This document shows, one piece after another, positions 1 to 9,227 of a DNA stretch of 64,000 bases. Where the stretch lies: NCBI RefSeq assembly GCF_013337685.1, contig NZ_SUQN01000013.1, forward strand, positions 1-64,000. The letters run 5' to 3'. Position 1 is the stretch's first letter. The number at the start of each line of letters is the position of its first letter. Source of the DNA: Citrobacter gillenii. GTDB taxonomy: Bacteria > Pseudomonadota > Gammaproteobacteria > Enterobacterales > Enterobacteriaceae. The notes under the pieces are model-generated. The model ran no database searches and had not been told where the DNA came from. It saw nothing but the letters and a program-made list of their open reading frames with translations. The position numbers were made by a program, and so were the translations under genes.

Positions 1-136
1 TATGCAGCACCGTCCGGTGCCTGAGACGGCGCGTTTTGCAGAGCACCCGCAACAATGGGGTCATATCCACTGGCCGGAAGCGCTTGACGTTGAATCACGG
101 ACGGCACCGAATAATGATTCAATCACCGGTGTGTAA
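1..136 (+). CDS. C-terminal end of an unidentified gene, probably part of the T6SS cluster
   Basis: An open frame enters from the left edge and stops at 134-136 (TAA). About 44 residues are visible, hydrophilic and rich in His, Pro and Glu, with no domain that I recognise. It runs in the same direction as the T6SS genes that follow and ends 59 bases before the next start, so it is probably a cluster member. The rest lies outside the window, so its function cannot be assigned. Confidence 0.45.
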   Translation, partial: MQHRPVPETARFAEHPQQWGHIHWPEALDVESRTAPNNDSITGV

Positions 137-195
137 GAATGTAATCACACCTTTCCGCAATCAAGTCTTATTTATCTCTGTCGCAATAATAAATC

Positions 196-1407
196 ATGCC
201 CGTAAATTTAAAATTGATTCCACCTGTGGCTCAGAAACCCAAATTTCCGATCGGCAGACGCTGGTTGAAAGGTCTGACTGGATTACTGGTGATAGGTTCC
301 GGTTGGTCTTATTTTACCGGATTGTCATTTTATGCGCCGGTATTCTGGATATTTTCAGCCGGGCTTCCCCTTACCGTGTGGTTGGTTGCAATATGGCTGC
401 GCATTATGGTTTATCATCCCGTGTTAATTCAGGCCCAAGCCTGGGATCGGCGTAGAGAGGAATTATTACTACGTAAAATTCGTCGTGGTCGTCGCGCATT
501 GCAGATATTGCATAGCGCATTTATTACGCCACACAGTGACAACCAGCCAACGGGCAACTCTTCTGCAAATATGTTGAAACAGAATAAGCCGCTCCTGCAT
601 ATGCAGCCATCATGGCATGGAATTGAACGTTTTCGCCATAGTCGCTTGCCCCTGGAGCCAGGGATGAAGCGAGATGACCTGATTAAGCAGATATTTGACA
701 GATTAATGACTGGAATTGCACGACATCTTAACCAACTGCCGGACCATCAGCCCATAGCGCTATTGTTTGAAACCAATACCTCACTATCCCGCCAACGGTT
801 GCACACGCTGTGGTGCAATACCTGGCAACAATGTGATATTCGTCAACCCATCGAGTCTGTGACCGGGTACGGGTTGAACGTTATTGATAGCTGGATGGAC
901 AGTCGAACCCACGAAGAAACAGTATTATTGGTCATCGCGCTGCAGGTCGCTCCAGACGATCCTGATGGGACCGGGGAGGCGGCCGTTGCACTGCTGCTTG
1001 GCAATCGCATGACCCAAAATATCCTTCCTCCTCTGGCATGGGTTCATCGACCGGAAGCGAGTTTTGCCGACACGTTGGCAGAGAACATTGCTCAAGCGTT
1101 GGATTGGGTGCCCGTTCAACCTGAAGATATCCACGATCTCTGGTCATCCGGTCTGTCACACCAGCAGCAAAGTACGATAGCTGCGCTGAATGCGCACCCG
1201 CCTCTGCAGGGGATAGAGATGAATAGCCGGTTATATAACCTTGACCGAACGCTAGGTGAAACGGGGTGCGTCGCCCCCTGGCTGGCTATCGCTGCCGCAG
1301 CACAAGGTACAAAAGAGTCGCAACTGATTATGAGTGGTGAAACAGGGAGCACAAAAATGTGGAGCGTGGTGGTTTCACCTTGTCAGACTGCAAAGGAGAA
1401 GGACTAA
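196..1407 (+). CDS. T6SS-associated membrane protein of unknown function (thiolase-like region?)
   Basis: 403 residues. The N-terminus holds two hydrophobic segments (about residues 27-46 and 48-70) followed by a basic stretch (RRGRR), so it should be an inner-membrane protein with a large soluble domain. The C-terminal part has a run near residues 349-365 (LDRTLGETGCVAPWLAIAAA) that resembles the GDTLGAsG region near the end of beta-ketoacyl synthases. A degenerate thiolase-like fold is therefore possible, but this is a weak inference. The gene sits directly before tssM, whose start abuts its stop codon, implying co-translation and a role beside the TssJLM membrane complex. There is no strong ribosome-binding site before the ATG at 196. 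The family occurs next to tssM in some enterobacterial T6SS clusters, but its job is not known to me. Confidence 0.6.
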   Translation: MPVNLKLIPPVAQKPKFPIGRRWLKGLTGLLVIGSGWSYFTGLSFYAPVFWIFSAGLPLTVWLVAIWLRIMVYHPVLIQAQAWDRRREELLLRKIRRGRRALQILHSAFITPHSDNQPTGNSSANMLKQNKPLLHMQPSWHGIERFRHSRLPLEPGMKRDDLIKQIFDRLMTGIARHLNQLPDHQPIALLFETNTSLSRQRLHTLWCNTWQQCDIRQPIESVTGYGLNVIDSWMDSRTHEETVLLVIALQVAPDDPDGTGEAAVALLLGNRMTQNILPPLAWVHRPEASFADTLAENIAQALDWVPVQPEDIHDLWSSGLSHQQQSTIAALNAHPPLQGIEMNSRLYNLDRTLGETGCVAPWLAIAAAAQGTKESQLIMSGETGSTKMWSVVVSPCQTAKEKD

Positions 1408-4400
1408 GTGATGCGGTTTTTATTCCCGATTAACAATTCGACAGTGCGTTACTGGCTGATAGCAATAGCACCTATGCTGATTTCGGCAGTTGCCTGCCTG
1501 ATAATCTGGCACTGGCCAGAAAAAGTCGGCATGTTGCCGGGAAGCCTGAAACACTCTCGCTGGATAACCGGGTTAGGGGTGACGACTGCGGTAACCGGCG
1601 TTTATGCGGTGTTGACCTGGTTTAGCGCGCGATCTTCTGGGCGTCAGAGTTTCGACCTTACCCGGGCGCATATCCAGGGGGATGATCAACCTCGCATTAG
1701 TGAGAGTTACCAACATCACCAGCAGTCGACCCCATTTGCGGATATGTACGCGTATCTACGCCGTCAGTATGGACTCTTCTGGCGTCAGAGGGTGCGTGTC
1801 ATTCTTGTCATCGGGGAGGAGGCCAAAGTCGCATCGATTGCGCCAACGCTTGCCGAGAAACAATGGCTGGAAGGTGAGGGTACCGTACTGATTTATGGCG
1901 GTAGCCCGCAGGAATCAGCAGATCTCGGACCTTTATCGACGTTGCGTAAATTACGCAGTGCCCGACCTGTGGACGGAATAATTTTGTCGCTCAGCTGCGA
2001 ACAAGCATCAAGCGCTCAATGGATGAGTGATTCGCGACGAAGCCTGGAGCTCACAGGTAACGCATATCACTGGCTACCGTCAATATGGTTGTGGCAAACG
2101 GACCAGAGCATGCAAGGGACCCGCATTACTCAGCCGGTAGGTATTTTCTTTCACGAAAAGACTACCCCAGAGAGTGTGGGCCGCGAATTAACCCGTTTGC
2201 TGCCGCAGCTATGTGAACAAGGGATGCGTCAGATTTTTACTGATAACCACCACGATTATCTATTACGACTTGGGCAGTGGCTGAAGTTGGGTGGGATTGA
2301 AAGCTGGCAGCGGAGCCTCACGCCGTGGCTGTCTGGTAAGCAATGGCGGATGCCCATATGTGGGCTGATGTTTAGTCCCTCTGTAACTGTCGCGGCGGCG
2401 TCGGTTATTCATGCGCATTACTGGTCTCCACCAGCCGTGTTTCGTGGCGTACTGAAAATGGGGGCTCAGGCAACTGGGCGGCATATGGGGTTATCCCGAG
2501 GTCGGATAATGTGTTACGTGGTGGCGGTAGCTATCGGTCTGTGGGGCGTCGGCAGCCTGATATCGTTTGCCGCCAATTATTATCAAATGACGTCCCTGAC
2601 AGACAAAGCACAGCAGTTGGCGATCGGTGAGCAGGTATCAGATGCTGAACTGATACAACTGAATGAACTGCGTAATGATATTGGCCGCATTCAGACACAA
2701 AAAAACACAATAGGGTGGCGTCATTTTGGTCTGAATCATGATGCTGAATTATTGGCCGTTTTACTCCCGATTTATGGGGTGGCAAATAATCGCCTGATGA
2801 GAGATGAAGCTGCGCGGGTGTTGTCTGAAAAACTCAATGCTCTGACGCATCTTCCTCCAGGAAGTCAGCAACGCGCTGACCTGGCAAAAACCGCATACGA
2901 TCAGCTTAAAGCCTGGCTGATGATGGGCCACCCGGAAAAGGCCGACCCCGCCTTTTTTTCTCAGGTCATGACGCTGACACAACCGACGCGCAAAGGGATT
3001 TCTACCGGTATCTGGCAGAGTCTGTCGCCGGACTTGTGGGGATTTTATATGCAAACTTTACCTGGGCAGCCTGACTGGAAAATTACCCCAGATACACCGG
3101 TGATGATAGCAACCCGACAGATCCTGCTAGCGCAGATTGAACAACGTAATAGCGATAATGCTATATATCGGAAAATGCTGGCAGCCGTATCTCGCAATTT
3201 TCCGGATATGCCTTTGGCGCAGATGACGAATGATACGGATGCCGCACAATTGTTTACCACTTCGGAAACCGTTCCTGGGGTATTTACCCGCCAGGCATGG
3301 GAAGGGCAGGTGAAGCAGGCAATTGCTGACGCAGTGGTATCACGCCGTGAAGAACTTGACTGGGTGTTGAGCGACAATAAAAAAAATATTAGTGCCGATG
3401 CTTCTCCTGAAGCATTAAAACAACGACTGACAGATCGCTATTTTAGCGAATACTCGGGATCATGGCTTAAGTTCCTCAACAGTTTACGCTGGAAGCCAGC
3501 GCAAAATCTTTCAGATGTTGTGGATCAGCTTACGCTAATGAGCGATGTGCGCCAGTCACCGGTAGTCGCACTGATGAACACTGTTGCCTGGCAGGGGCAG
3601 ACAGGAAAAAAACGTGAAGATCTGTCCGATTCGTTGATGAAATCGGCAGAAAAAATATTGCAGAAAGCAGAGGATGCACCGGTTATTGACCAACATGTAA
3701 ACGATATGACCGGTCCGTTAGATGAAACGTTTGGCCCATTACTGGCGATAACCGGTAAGGGTGATACGCTGAATAACCTAACGACTGAAACCTCATTAAG
3801 TTTTCAAACATTTCTCACTCGCGTGACCCGAGTCCGCCTGAAGTTGCGCCAGGTCACTAATTCAGCCGATCCGCAGGTCATGATGCAGCAACTGGCACAG
3901 ACGGTGTTTCAGGGCAAAAATATTGATCTTACCGATACGCGGGAATATGGCAGTTTGTTAGCTGCGGGATTAGGAGAGGAGTGGAGTGGTTTTGGCGACG
4001 CGCTTTTTGTGCAACCTCTGACGCAGGCATGGGAGCAGGTCCTGCAACCATCGGCTGCGGGAATTAATGAGAGCTGGCAACGTGTGGTTGTCTCTGATTG
4101 GCAGGAGGCAACAGACGGCCGATATCCGGTGAGTGAGGGGCGCAGTGACATTCCATTGCCGGTTCTGGCTGAGTTTATTCGGCGTGATACCGGAAAGATC
4201 GACCAATTTCTTCATGAGAATCTCGCGGGTTTAATTCACCGTGAGGGGCGTCGCTGGGAAGTAGACGAAATGAATACCCAGGGATTAATTATTAATCCGG
4301 AATTTATTCATGCCGTTAACCGTCTAGGTGAGGTTCGCGATGCCTTATTCGCCGATGGTAGCCAGGGGATGCGTTTTGAGCTGCGCGCCCGTCCGGTACC

Positions 4401-4794
4401 GGACGTTGTGGAGACGGTACTTTCCATTGACGGACAGCGACTGCACTACTTTAACCAGATGGAAAGCTGGCAGAGTTTCCGTTGGCCAGGAGAAAGCCAG
4501 AGACCCGGCGCCATGTTGACCTGGACGACAACGCTGGGAGGGGCAAATCTTTACGGGGACTATCCGGGAGAATTAGGCTTAATTCGTTGGCTGGAACAAG
4601 GACGAGCGGAGAAACGTGATGATGGTATGTGGCAACTCACGCTCAGTGCGCCAGACGGTAAAAAGCTGTGTTGGCTAATGCGTACCGGGCCGGGCGGTGG
4701 GCCACTGGCATTATTAAAACTGCGAGGTTTTGTCCTGCCGAAGGATATCTTTTTGGTGAATCGCCAACAGAATTCAGACGCCGGAATAAACTAG
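1408..4794 (+). CDS. tssM: T6SS inner-membrane core protein TssM (IcmF/VasK family)
   Basis: 1128 residues, normal for TssM. The protein bridges the inner membrane and periplasm and, with TssJ and TssL, forms the membrane complex that anchors the contractile tail. Two hydrophobic segments lie near residues 13-33 and 50-71 and a third near 368-390. The cytoplasmic domain lies between the second and third, and a long periplasmic part follows. The site where many TssM proteins have a Walker A P-loop reads VIGEEAKVAS (about residues 134-143) and lacks the GKT/S, so nucleotide binding looks lost. The frame opens at GTG 1408, with an ATG at 1411; AAGGAGAAGG just upstream serves either start. It immediately follows the stop of the preceding gene. 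tssF, tssG and tssJ follow downstream. Confidence 0.93.
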   Translation: MMRFLFPINNSTVRYWLIAIAPMLISAVACLIIWHWPEKVGMLPGSLKHSRWITGLGVTTAVTGVYAVLTWFSARSSGRQSFDLTRAHIQGDDQPRISESYQHHQQSTPFADMYAYLRRQYGLFWRQRVRVILVIGEEAKVASIAPTLAEKQWLEGEGTVLIYGGSPQESADLGPLSTLRKLRSARPVDGIILSLSCEQASSAQWMSDSRRSLELTGNAYHWLPSIWLWQTDQSMQGTRITQPVGIFFHEKTTPESVGRELTRLLPQLCEQGMRQIFTDNHHDYLLRLGQWLKLGGIESWQRSLTPWLSGKQWRMPICGLMFSPSVTVAAASVIHAHYWSPPAVFRGVLKMGAQATGRHMGLSRGRIMCYVVAVAIGLWGVGSLISFAANYYQMTSLTDKAQQLAIGEQVSDAELIQLNELRNDIGRIQTQKNTIGWRHFGLNHDAELLAVLLPIYGVANNRLMRDEAARVLSEKLNALTHLPPGSQQRADLAKTAYDQLKAWLMMGHPEKADPAFFSQVMTLTQPTRKGISTGIWQSLSPDLWGFYMQTLPGQPDWKITPDTPVMIATRQILLAQIEQRNSDNAIYRKMLAAVSRNFPDMPLAQMTNDTDAAQLFTTSETVPGVFTRQAWEGQVKQAIADAVVSRREELDWVLSDNKKNISADASPEALKQRLTDRYFSEYSGSWLKFLNSLRWKPAQNLSDVVDQLTLMSDVRQSPVVALMNTVAWQGQTGKKREDLSDSLMKSAEKILQKAEDAPVIDQHVNDMTGPLDETFGPLLAITGKGDTLNNLTTETSLSFQTFLTRVTRVRLKLRQVTNSADPQVMMQQLAQTVFQGKNIDLTDTREYGSLLAAGLGEEWSGFGDALFVQPLTQAWEQVLQPSAAGINESWQRVVVSDWQEATDGRYPVSEGRSDIPLPVLAEFIRRDTGKIDQFLHENLAGLIHREGRRWEVDEMNTQGLIINPEFIHAVNRLGEVRDALFADGSQGMRFELRARPVPDVVETVLSIDGQRLHYFNQMESWQSFRWPGESQRPGAMLTWTTTLGGANLYGDYPGELGLIRWLEQGRAEKRDDGMWQLTLSAPDGKKLCWLMRTGPGGGPLALLKLRGFVLPKDIFLVNRQQNSDAGIN

Positions 4795-4921
4795 CTCAGC
4801 CTTCAGATGCTTAAATCCGTTCCTGGACGAATGTATCCCTCTCATGTTGCCTCAACGCAACTCGAAATATATCGATATACAAAAAGAATACGCTGACGAT
4901 AAATAGCAGTAAGGAGAATAT

Positions 4922-5197
4922 ATGGCTGGATGTTATTTGGTTATGGGTGATAAAACCACCTGCGGAGGGGTAATTATTGAAGGTGATCCCACGCATACTA
5001 TTATGGGAATGCCTGTAGCAAGAGAATTTGACCGGGTTACCTGTGGGCGTTTTATTGGCATATTCAGCATTATCGGCGGAATTGTGCCCGATACTATCAA
5101 CGGTCGAATCCCTGCCGGCTCGCAGGAAAGTCAAAGTACCTGTCCATGTCAGTCTTTGTTTATTCCTTCCATGATAACCGACATCTACACTATTTAA
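4922..5197 (+). CDS. PAAR-domain spike-tip protein of the T6SS
   Basis: 91 residues. PAAR proteins cap the VgrG spike of the T6SS tail tube and can carry effectors. The sequence begins with the usual MAGCYLVMGDKTTCGG pattern, in which a glycine-rich start and paired Cys/His residues coordinate a metal ion at the tip. There is no C-terminal extension, so it is a bare PAAR rather than an evolved PAAR-toxin; an effector would have to bind non-covalently or be encoded elsewhere. A clear ribosome-binding site, AAGGAG, lies 6-7 bases before the ATG. The 127 bases between tssM and this gene hold no other gene. It ends 14 bases before the chosen tssF start, so it belongs to the same transcription unit. 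Confidence 0.9.
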   Translation: MAGCYLVMGDKTTCGGVIIEGDPTHTIMGMPVAREFDRVTCGRFIGIFSIIGGIVPDTINGRIPAGSQESQSTCPCQSLFIPSMITDIYTI

Positions 5198-5211
5198 TAA
5201 ATGAGTATTCC

Positions 5212-6975
5212 ATGGATGATTTAACCCTGCGTTACTTTGACGCCGAAATGCGTTACCTGCGCGAAGCGGGTGAGGAGTTTGCCCGCGCCCATCCTGACCG
5301 GGCGGTGATGTTGAATCTGGATCGCCCCGGTGCTCGAGACCCTTATGTCGAGCGATTGTTTGAAGGCTTCGCTTTTCTTATGGGGCGGTTGCGGGAAAAA
5401 CTGGATGACGACCTACCGGAACTGACCGAAGGGTTGGTGAGTTTGCTATGGCCGCATTATCTGCGAACGATCCCTTCGTTAGCGATCGTGGAGTTGACGC
5501 CACAATGGCGCGAGATGAAAGAGCGGATGGTTGTAGAGAAAGGATTTGAGGTGCTTTCAGGCCCGGTAGGTGATAAGCGCACCCGCTGTCGTTACACCAC
5601 GACCCGGGATGTCACATTGCTGCCGTTGTCGCTGGAGATGGCGCGACTGGACACCGATCCGGACGGACGTTCCGTGATCAAACTGCGTTTTTCCTGCGGT
5701 GAGCTGGCCGACTGGCAGCAGGTTGACCTGAGTCGACTTGCATTTTATCTCAATGCCGATGCACCGCTGGCCTGTGCATTACATGAAGCGTTGTCACTAA
5801 ATGTGGCGACAATACGTTTGCGATTGCCTGGACAGACAGATGATCAACCGCTGGAGGCATGGTTCAGCCCAGGGGGATTTGGCAATGAGGATAACCTCTG
5901 GCCGAAGGATAGCGGTGCGTTTAGCGGCTATCAGCTGTTGTTGGAGTACTTCACTTTTCGGGAAAAATTTATGGCGCTGGCGCTCTGCGGACTTGAACAG
6001 GTTGCTCTCCCGCAAACGCTCCCCTGGTTCGAACTTGATGTCGTTTTGAAACGCCGCTGGGATTATGACTTCACCTTCAGTGAAAAACATATCCGCCTGC
6101 ACTGTGTGCCAGTGATCAACCTTTTTCCTCTGGAGTCTGACCCGCTGACCCCCGATGCCTTGCAGACCGAATATTTGTTACGTCCGATGCGTATTCAGGA
6201 TGGCCACACTGAAATTTACTCTGTAGATTCCGTTATTTCGTCAAAGCACTCCGGGCATCAGGTTTTTGTGCCATTCACCAGTTTTCGCCACAAGGGGGGA
6301 ATGTTACGCCATGACGCACCAGAGTATTATTATCACACCCGAGTAAAACGTGGTCCTTCCGGTCTACATGATACCTGGCTAATCCTCGGTGGTGAGGCTT
6401 TTGATAACCACAGCGTACCTGAAGGCGAAAGCCTGTCATTAAGCCTTACCGGTACGAACGGTCAACTACCTCGTCGGGTATTACGCAGTACGTTGCTCGA
6501 CACCGTTGTAAAGTCTACCGCGGCGAATGTCCGAGTCCGTAATCTGACGGCGCCAACGCTTCCCTGTTATCCACCAAACCGTGACCGCTTTCACTGGCGT
6601 GTATTAAGCCATTTGGGGAGCAGTTTTCTGTGGATGATGGATAACCCGGAAGTATTGCGTGGAACTCTGGCGCTTTATGACTGGACGGACGATGAAATGA
6701 ATCGACGCCGTCTGGCCGCTATTGTTGACGTTAAGCACAGCGAAACGGAGCGTTTCGAGCGGGGGCATCTGCTACGCGGTGTGCAGATAGAGGTCACCAT
6801 TGATAGCAATGGTTTTGCCGGCCGCGGAGACATCAGCCTGTTTGGTGAAATGCTCAATCGCTTTTTTGCACTCTATACCGACATCCACCTGTTTAATCGG
6901 TTGATTCTGATCTTACAACCTACGGGGGAGCAGCTTGCATGGGACGAAAATCCGCGCAACCCAGGGATGCGCTAA
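5212..6975 (+). CDS. tssF: T6SS baseplate subunit TssF
   Basis: 587 residues from the ATG at 5212. TssF with TssG, TssE and TssK forms the wedges of the T6SS baseplate in the cytoplasm. The start is set by the family N-terminus MDDLTLRYFDAEMRYLREAG. The open frame extends upstream to 5146, but that would overlap the PAAR gene and add residues unlike the family. Typical TssF features follow: LPELTEGLVSLLWPHYLR near residue 70 and a C-terminal region with GRGDISLFGEMLNRFF. The 3' end overlaps the tssG start by 37 bases, which suggests translational coupling of these two partners. No frameshift is seen. Confidence 0.95.
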   Translation: MDDLTLRYFDAEMRYLREAGEEFARAHPDRAVMLNLDRPGARDPYVERLFEGFAFLMGRLREKLDDDLPELTEGLVSLLWPHYLRTIPSLAIVELTPQWREMKERMVVEKGFEVLSGPVGDKRTRCRYTTTRDVTLLPLSLEMARLDTDPDGRSVIKLRFSCGELADWQQVDLSRLAFYLNADAPLACALHEALSLNVATIRLRLPGQTDDQPLEAWFSPGGFGNEDNLWPKDSGAFSGYQLLLEYFTFREKFMALALCGLEQVALPQTLPWFELDVVLKRRWDYDFTFSEKHIRLHCVPVINLFPLESDPLTPDALQTEYLLRPMRIQDGHTEIYSVDSVISSKHSGHQVFVPFTSFRHKGGMLRHDAPEYYYHTRVKRGPSGLHDTWLILGGEAFDNHSVPEGESLSLSLTGTNGQLPRRVLRSTLLDTVVKSTAANVRVRNLTAPTLPCYPPNRDRFHWRVLSHLGSSFLWMMDNPEVLRGTLALYDWTDDEMNRRRLAAIVDVKHSETERFERGHLLRGVQIEVTIDSNGFAGRGDISLFGEMLNRFFALYTDIHLFNRLILILQPTGEQLAWDENPRNPGMR

Positions 6976-8009
6976 CATCACGTCTGAAAGAAGATATTAG
7001 TCGTATTAATTTTTATCGATTTTGCCAGCTTCTGGAAAGCCACGGCGCTCACCGACTGGGGGAAAGTGATAACCCGCATGATGATATGGTGCGTTTTCGC
7101 CCCCATCCTGGAGTAGGGTTTCCCGCTAGTGAACTGAAAGCGATTGAGTGCGATCCAGATCATCCCGATGCCCCTCTTACGGTCCGCTCAACCTTCATGG
7201 GGCTTTACGGTGTGGATTCACCGCTGCCAACGACATACATAGATGACATCACGCAAAGGCGCGATGGCCACGAGGTACTGGAAACCTTCCTCGATATTTT
7301 CAACCATCGTATTTTGACGCAGTTTTACCGCATCTGGCGGAAATACAGTTACCCGGCCACCTTTGAAGCGGGGGGAAGCGATAGTACTTCTCGCTGCTTA
7401 TTGGGACTCATTGGCTTAGGGATCGCCGGTACACAGGAGCATATTGCCACACCGTCATCGCGTTTCCTCGCCCTGTTGGGGATCATGCGCCAGCCTGGGA
7501 GAACGGCAGAGGGCATTGCACGGCTGGTCAACTTACTGGCACCGAACACGCGTACCGACGTCACACCACACGATCTGCGTACAGTGGCAATACGACAACC
7601 TGCAGGGCTGCTTGATGAACAGCCATTAAGGCTGGATGGTCATACGGTACTGGGGGATGAAGCAACCGATGCAGCCAGTCAGTTGTTAATTTCACTCGTT
7701 ACTGATGATGCAACGGAAACGGAAGGCTGGTTACCCGATGGGGCGCTTTTGACCGACTTGTTGGTATTGCTGCGCGTTTATCTGGGGTGGCGCTATCGGG
7801 CGCGGATTATGTTGACTCTACCCACCCATCTGCTTCCTGTGCCTGTGCTGGGTGAGTCACCCGTGCGGCTGGGTCTTACCTGTGTTAATGGTCTGCAACA
7901 AGGAGACAGGGACTTACCGGACGACTTCACTGTAGAACTGGGACATTACCGTGGTCTGACATCCGCTATAATAAATAAGGACATACAGCGTGTTCATTAC
8001 CGTTTTTAA
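6939..8009 (+). CDS. tssG: T6SS baseplate subunit TssG
   Basis: 356 residues. TssG pairs with TssF in the baseplate wedge. The family pattern is seen in INFYRFCQLLE near residue 25, in the FRPHPGVGFPASE stretch near 55, and in TFMGLYGVDSPLPTTY near 88. The C-terminus carries the usual LGHYRG segment. The ATG at 6939 lies inside the end of tssF, and the gene overlaps tssJ by 20 bases, so tssF-tssG-tssJ form an overlapping set typical of one polycistronic unit. Confidence 0.94.
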   Translation: MGRKSAQPRDALTSRLKEDISRINFYRFCQLLESHGAHRLGESDNPHDDMVRFRPHPGVGFPASELKAIECDPDHPDAPLTVRSTFMGLYGVDSPLPTTYIDDITQRRDGHEVLETFLDIFNHRILTQFYRIWRKYSYPATFEAGGSDSTSRCLLGLIGLGIAGTQEHIATPSSRFLALLGIMRQPGRTAEGIARLVNLLAPNTRTDVTPHDLRTVAIRQPAGLLDEQPLRLDGHTVLGDEATDAASQLLISLVTDDATETEGWLPDGALLTDLLVLLRVYLGWRYRARIMLTLPTHLLPVPVLGESPVRLGLTCVNGLQQGDRDLPDDFTVELGHYRGLTSAIINKDIQRVHYRF

Positions 8010-8526
8010 ATTGAAATACATTTTTCCCGTACTGGCATTAATACTCAGTGGCTGCGGCCTACTTCAGTCAGTGAGTGACGGTACTCGTTCCGCCGCAAGC
8101 TCTCTTTTTTATAAACAGATTAAGGTATTACATCTTGATATCTCTGGCCGGGCCGCGCTCAATACTGACAGCCGCGAGCAAAACAGCGCGCCGCAGTCGG
8201 TTATAGTGCGTATTTACCAGTTAAAAGATGAGAAGCGTTTTAATCAAACTCAGTACGAACAACTGGTCGGTGACGGGGCTAACTTATTAAAAGAGGATTT
8301 ACTGGCTGAGCAGTTTGTGGTGGTGAAACCCAATAGCGCCGTGACGCTGGATATGCCGATGGAGGAGGGAACACAATTTGTGGCGATTGCGGCTCTGTTT
8401 CGCGATCCTGATATGGCCCAGGGAAACTGGCGCTTGGTAGTCAAACGCCACGATCTCGATCCCGATGAGGCACGTAAAATCGTGCTTGATGACCATACTA
8501 TGACGATGCAGACAGAGGAAAAGTAA
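7990..8526 (+). CDS. tssJ: T6SS outer-membrane lipoprotein TssJ
   Basis: 178 residues starting at GTG 7990. An AAGGA ribosome-binding site lies about 9 bases upstream, inside tssG. The N-terminus is a lipoprotein signal peptide with lipobox LSGC, Cys22 being the lipidated residue. The mature part contains the TssJ transthyretin-like beta-sandwich pattern (VIVRIYQLKDEKRF; then FVAIAALFRD). TssJ sits in the outer membrane and binds the periplasmic end of TssM. It is the last T6SS gene here; a terminator follows within 11 bases. The rest of a working system (tssBCKLAEH, hcp, vgrG) must lie left of the window if present. Confidence 0.93.
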   Translation: MFITVFKLKYIFPVLALILSGCGLLQSVSDGTRSAASSLFYKQIKVLHLDISGRAALNTDSREQNSAPQSVIVRIYQLKDEKRFNQTQYEQLVGDGANLLKEDLLAEQFVVVKPNSAVTLDMPMEEGTQFVAIAALFRDPDMAQGNWRLVVKRHDLDPDEARKIVLDDHTMTMQTEEK

Positions 8527-8536
8527 CCTCTGATAG

Positions 8537-8559
8537 AAAAGGGCGCTGATGCGCCCTTT
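8537..8559. terminator. Terminator between tssJ and yceB
   Basis: A GC-rich hairpin, AAAGGGCGC-TGAT-GCGCCCTTT, lies between the converging tssJ and yceB stop codons. A-rich and T-rich flanks on both sides mean it can act in both directions. It marks the border between the T6SS cluster and core genes. Confidence 0.8.
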
Positions 8560-8565
8560 GGTGTG

Positions 8566-9126
8566 TTAATCGGTGAACGGGATGATGATTTCACCCGGTT
8601 TTACTTCAATTCCTTTTGCCAGCTTTTTCGCCAGCGCTTCGCCTTCACTGCTGTCTTCACGCAGGACGTATGCCGGTTGCTGGTTGAAATAATTGCGCAG
8701 CGACTGGTTTAAATACGGCATCAGGGTTTGCAAAACCGACTGCATTTTTTCTGGTGTGACGGTCGCATCAACCACTTCCATCTCTTGCAGATAAATCGCG
8801 CCTTTATCTTTATTGAACACCGGTAATGCTTTTAACTTCAGCTTCATTGTCGCTTTCTGGCTGCCAAATAGTGAGTTCATGTCCAGGTTGGCGTCGCCGG
8901 TCAGGGTCACTTTATTGGGTTCTTCACGACCGATCTGGCTGGTCAGATTGCTCAGCACGATGTGGGCTTCAGCAACGCCGGGCAAACCGATATCTTTCGA
9001 AAAATTATTATGCTTTGCCAGCGCCTGGTTAATTTCTTGCTCGCTTACCGTGTATTGTGTGAGTTGATTACAACCAACCAACAGGCCGCTGACAATGAGT
9101 GCAGCAGCAAAAAAAAACTTTTTCAT
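8566..9126 (-). CDS. yceB: YceB family lipoprotein (DUF1439)
   Basis: 186 residues. The start is taken at 9126, where MKKFFFAAALIVSGLLVGC gives a full lipoprotein signal with Cys19 in the lipobox; a longer open frame upstream has no signal peptide. Proteins of this family are small periplasm-facing lipoproteins with a lipid-binding (TULIP/SMP-like) fold. No specific function is established to my knowledge. The gene order differs from E. coli: grxB, normally found between yceB and mdtH, is missing here. Confidence 0.9.
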   Translation of the reverse strand: MKKFFFAAALIVSGLLVGCNQLTQYTVSEQEINQALAKHNNFSKDIGLPGVAEAHIVLSNLTSQIGREEPNKVTLTGDANLDMNSLFGSQKATMKLKLKALPVFNKDKGAIYLQEMEVVDATVTPEKMQSVLQTLMPYLNQSLRNYFNQQPAYVLREDSSEGEALAKKLAKGIEVKPGEIIIPFTD

Positions 9127-9189
9127 GGGGTTCCTCAACATGATGCTTATGGCGTAATCGTGACACAAAGCAGCATCCAGTACCAGCGC

Positions 9190-9227
9190 CCCGGACACCA
9201 GCAGAAAAAACTGAAAAGGTGTCCGGG
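9190..9227 (-). terminator. Hairpin downstream of mdtH
   Basis: CCCGGACACC and GGTGTCCGGG form a perfect 10-bp stem around an 18-base A-rich loop, just past the mdtH stop on the - strand. It probably ends mdtH transcription. It occupies much of the space where grxB would be expected. Confidence 0.6.

Noticed and set aside
5146-5211. Longer N-terminus for TssF
   Set aside because: It would overlap the PAAR gene and add residues not found in the family, which starts MDDLTLRYF.
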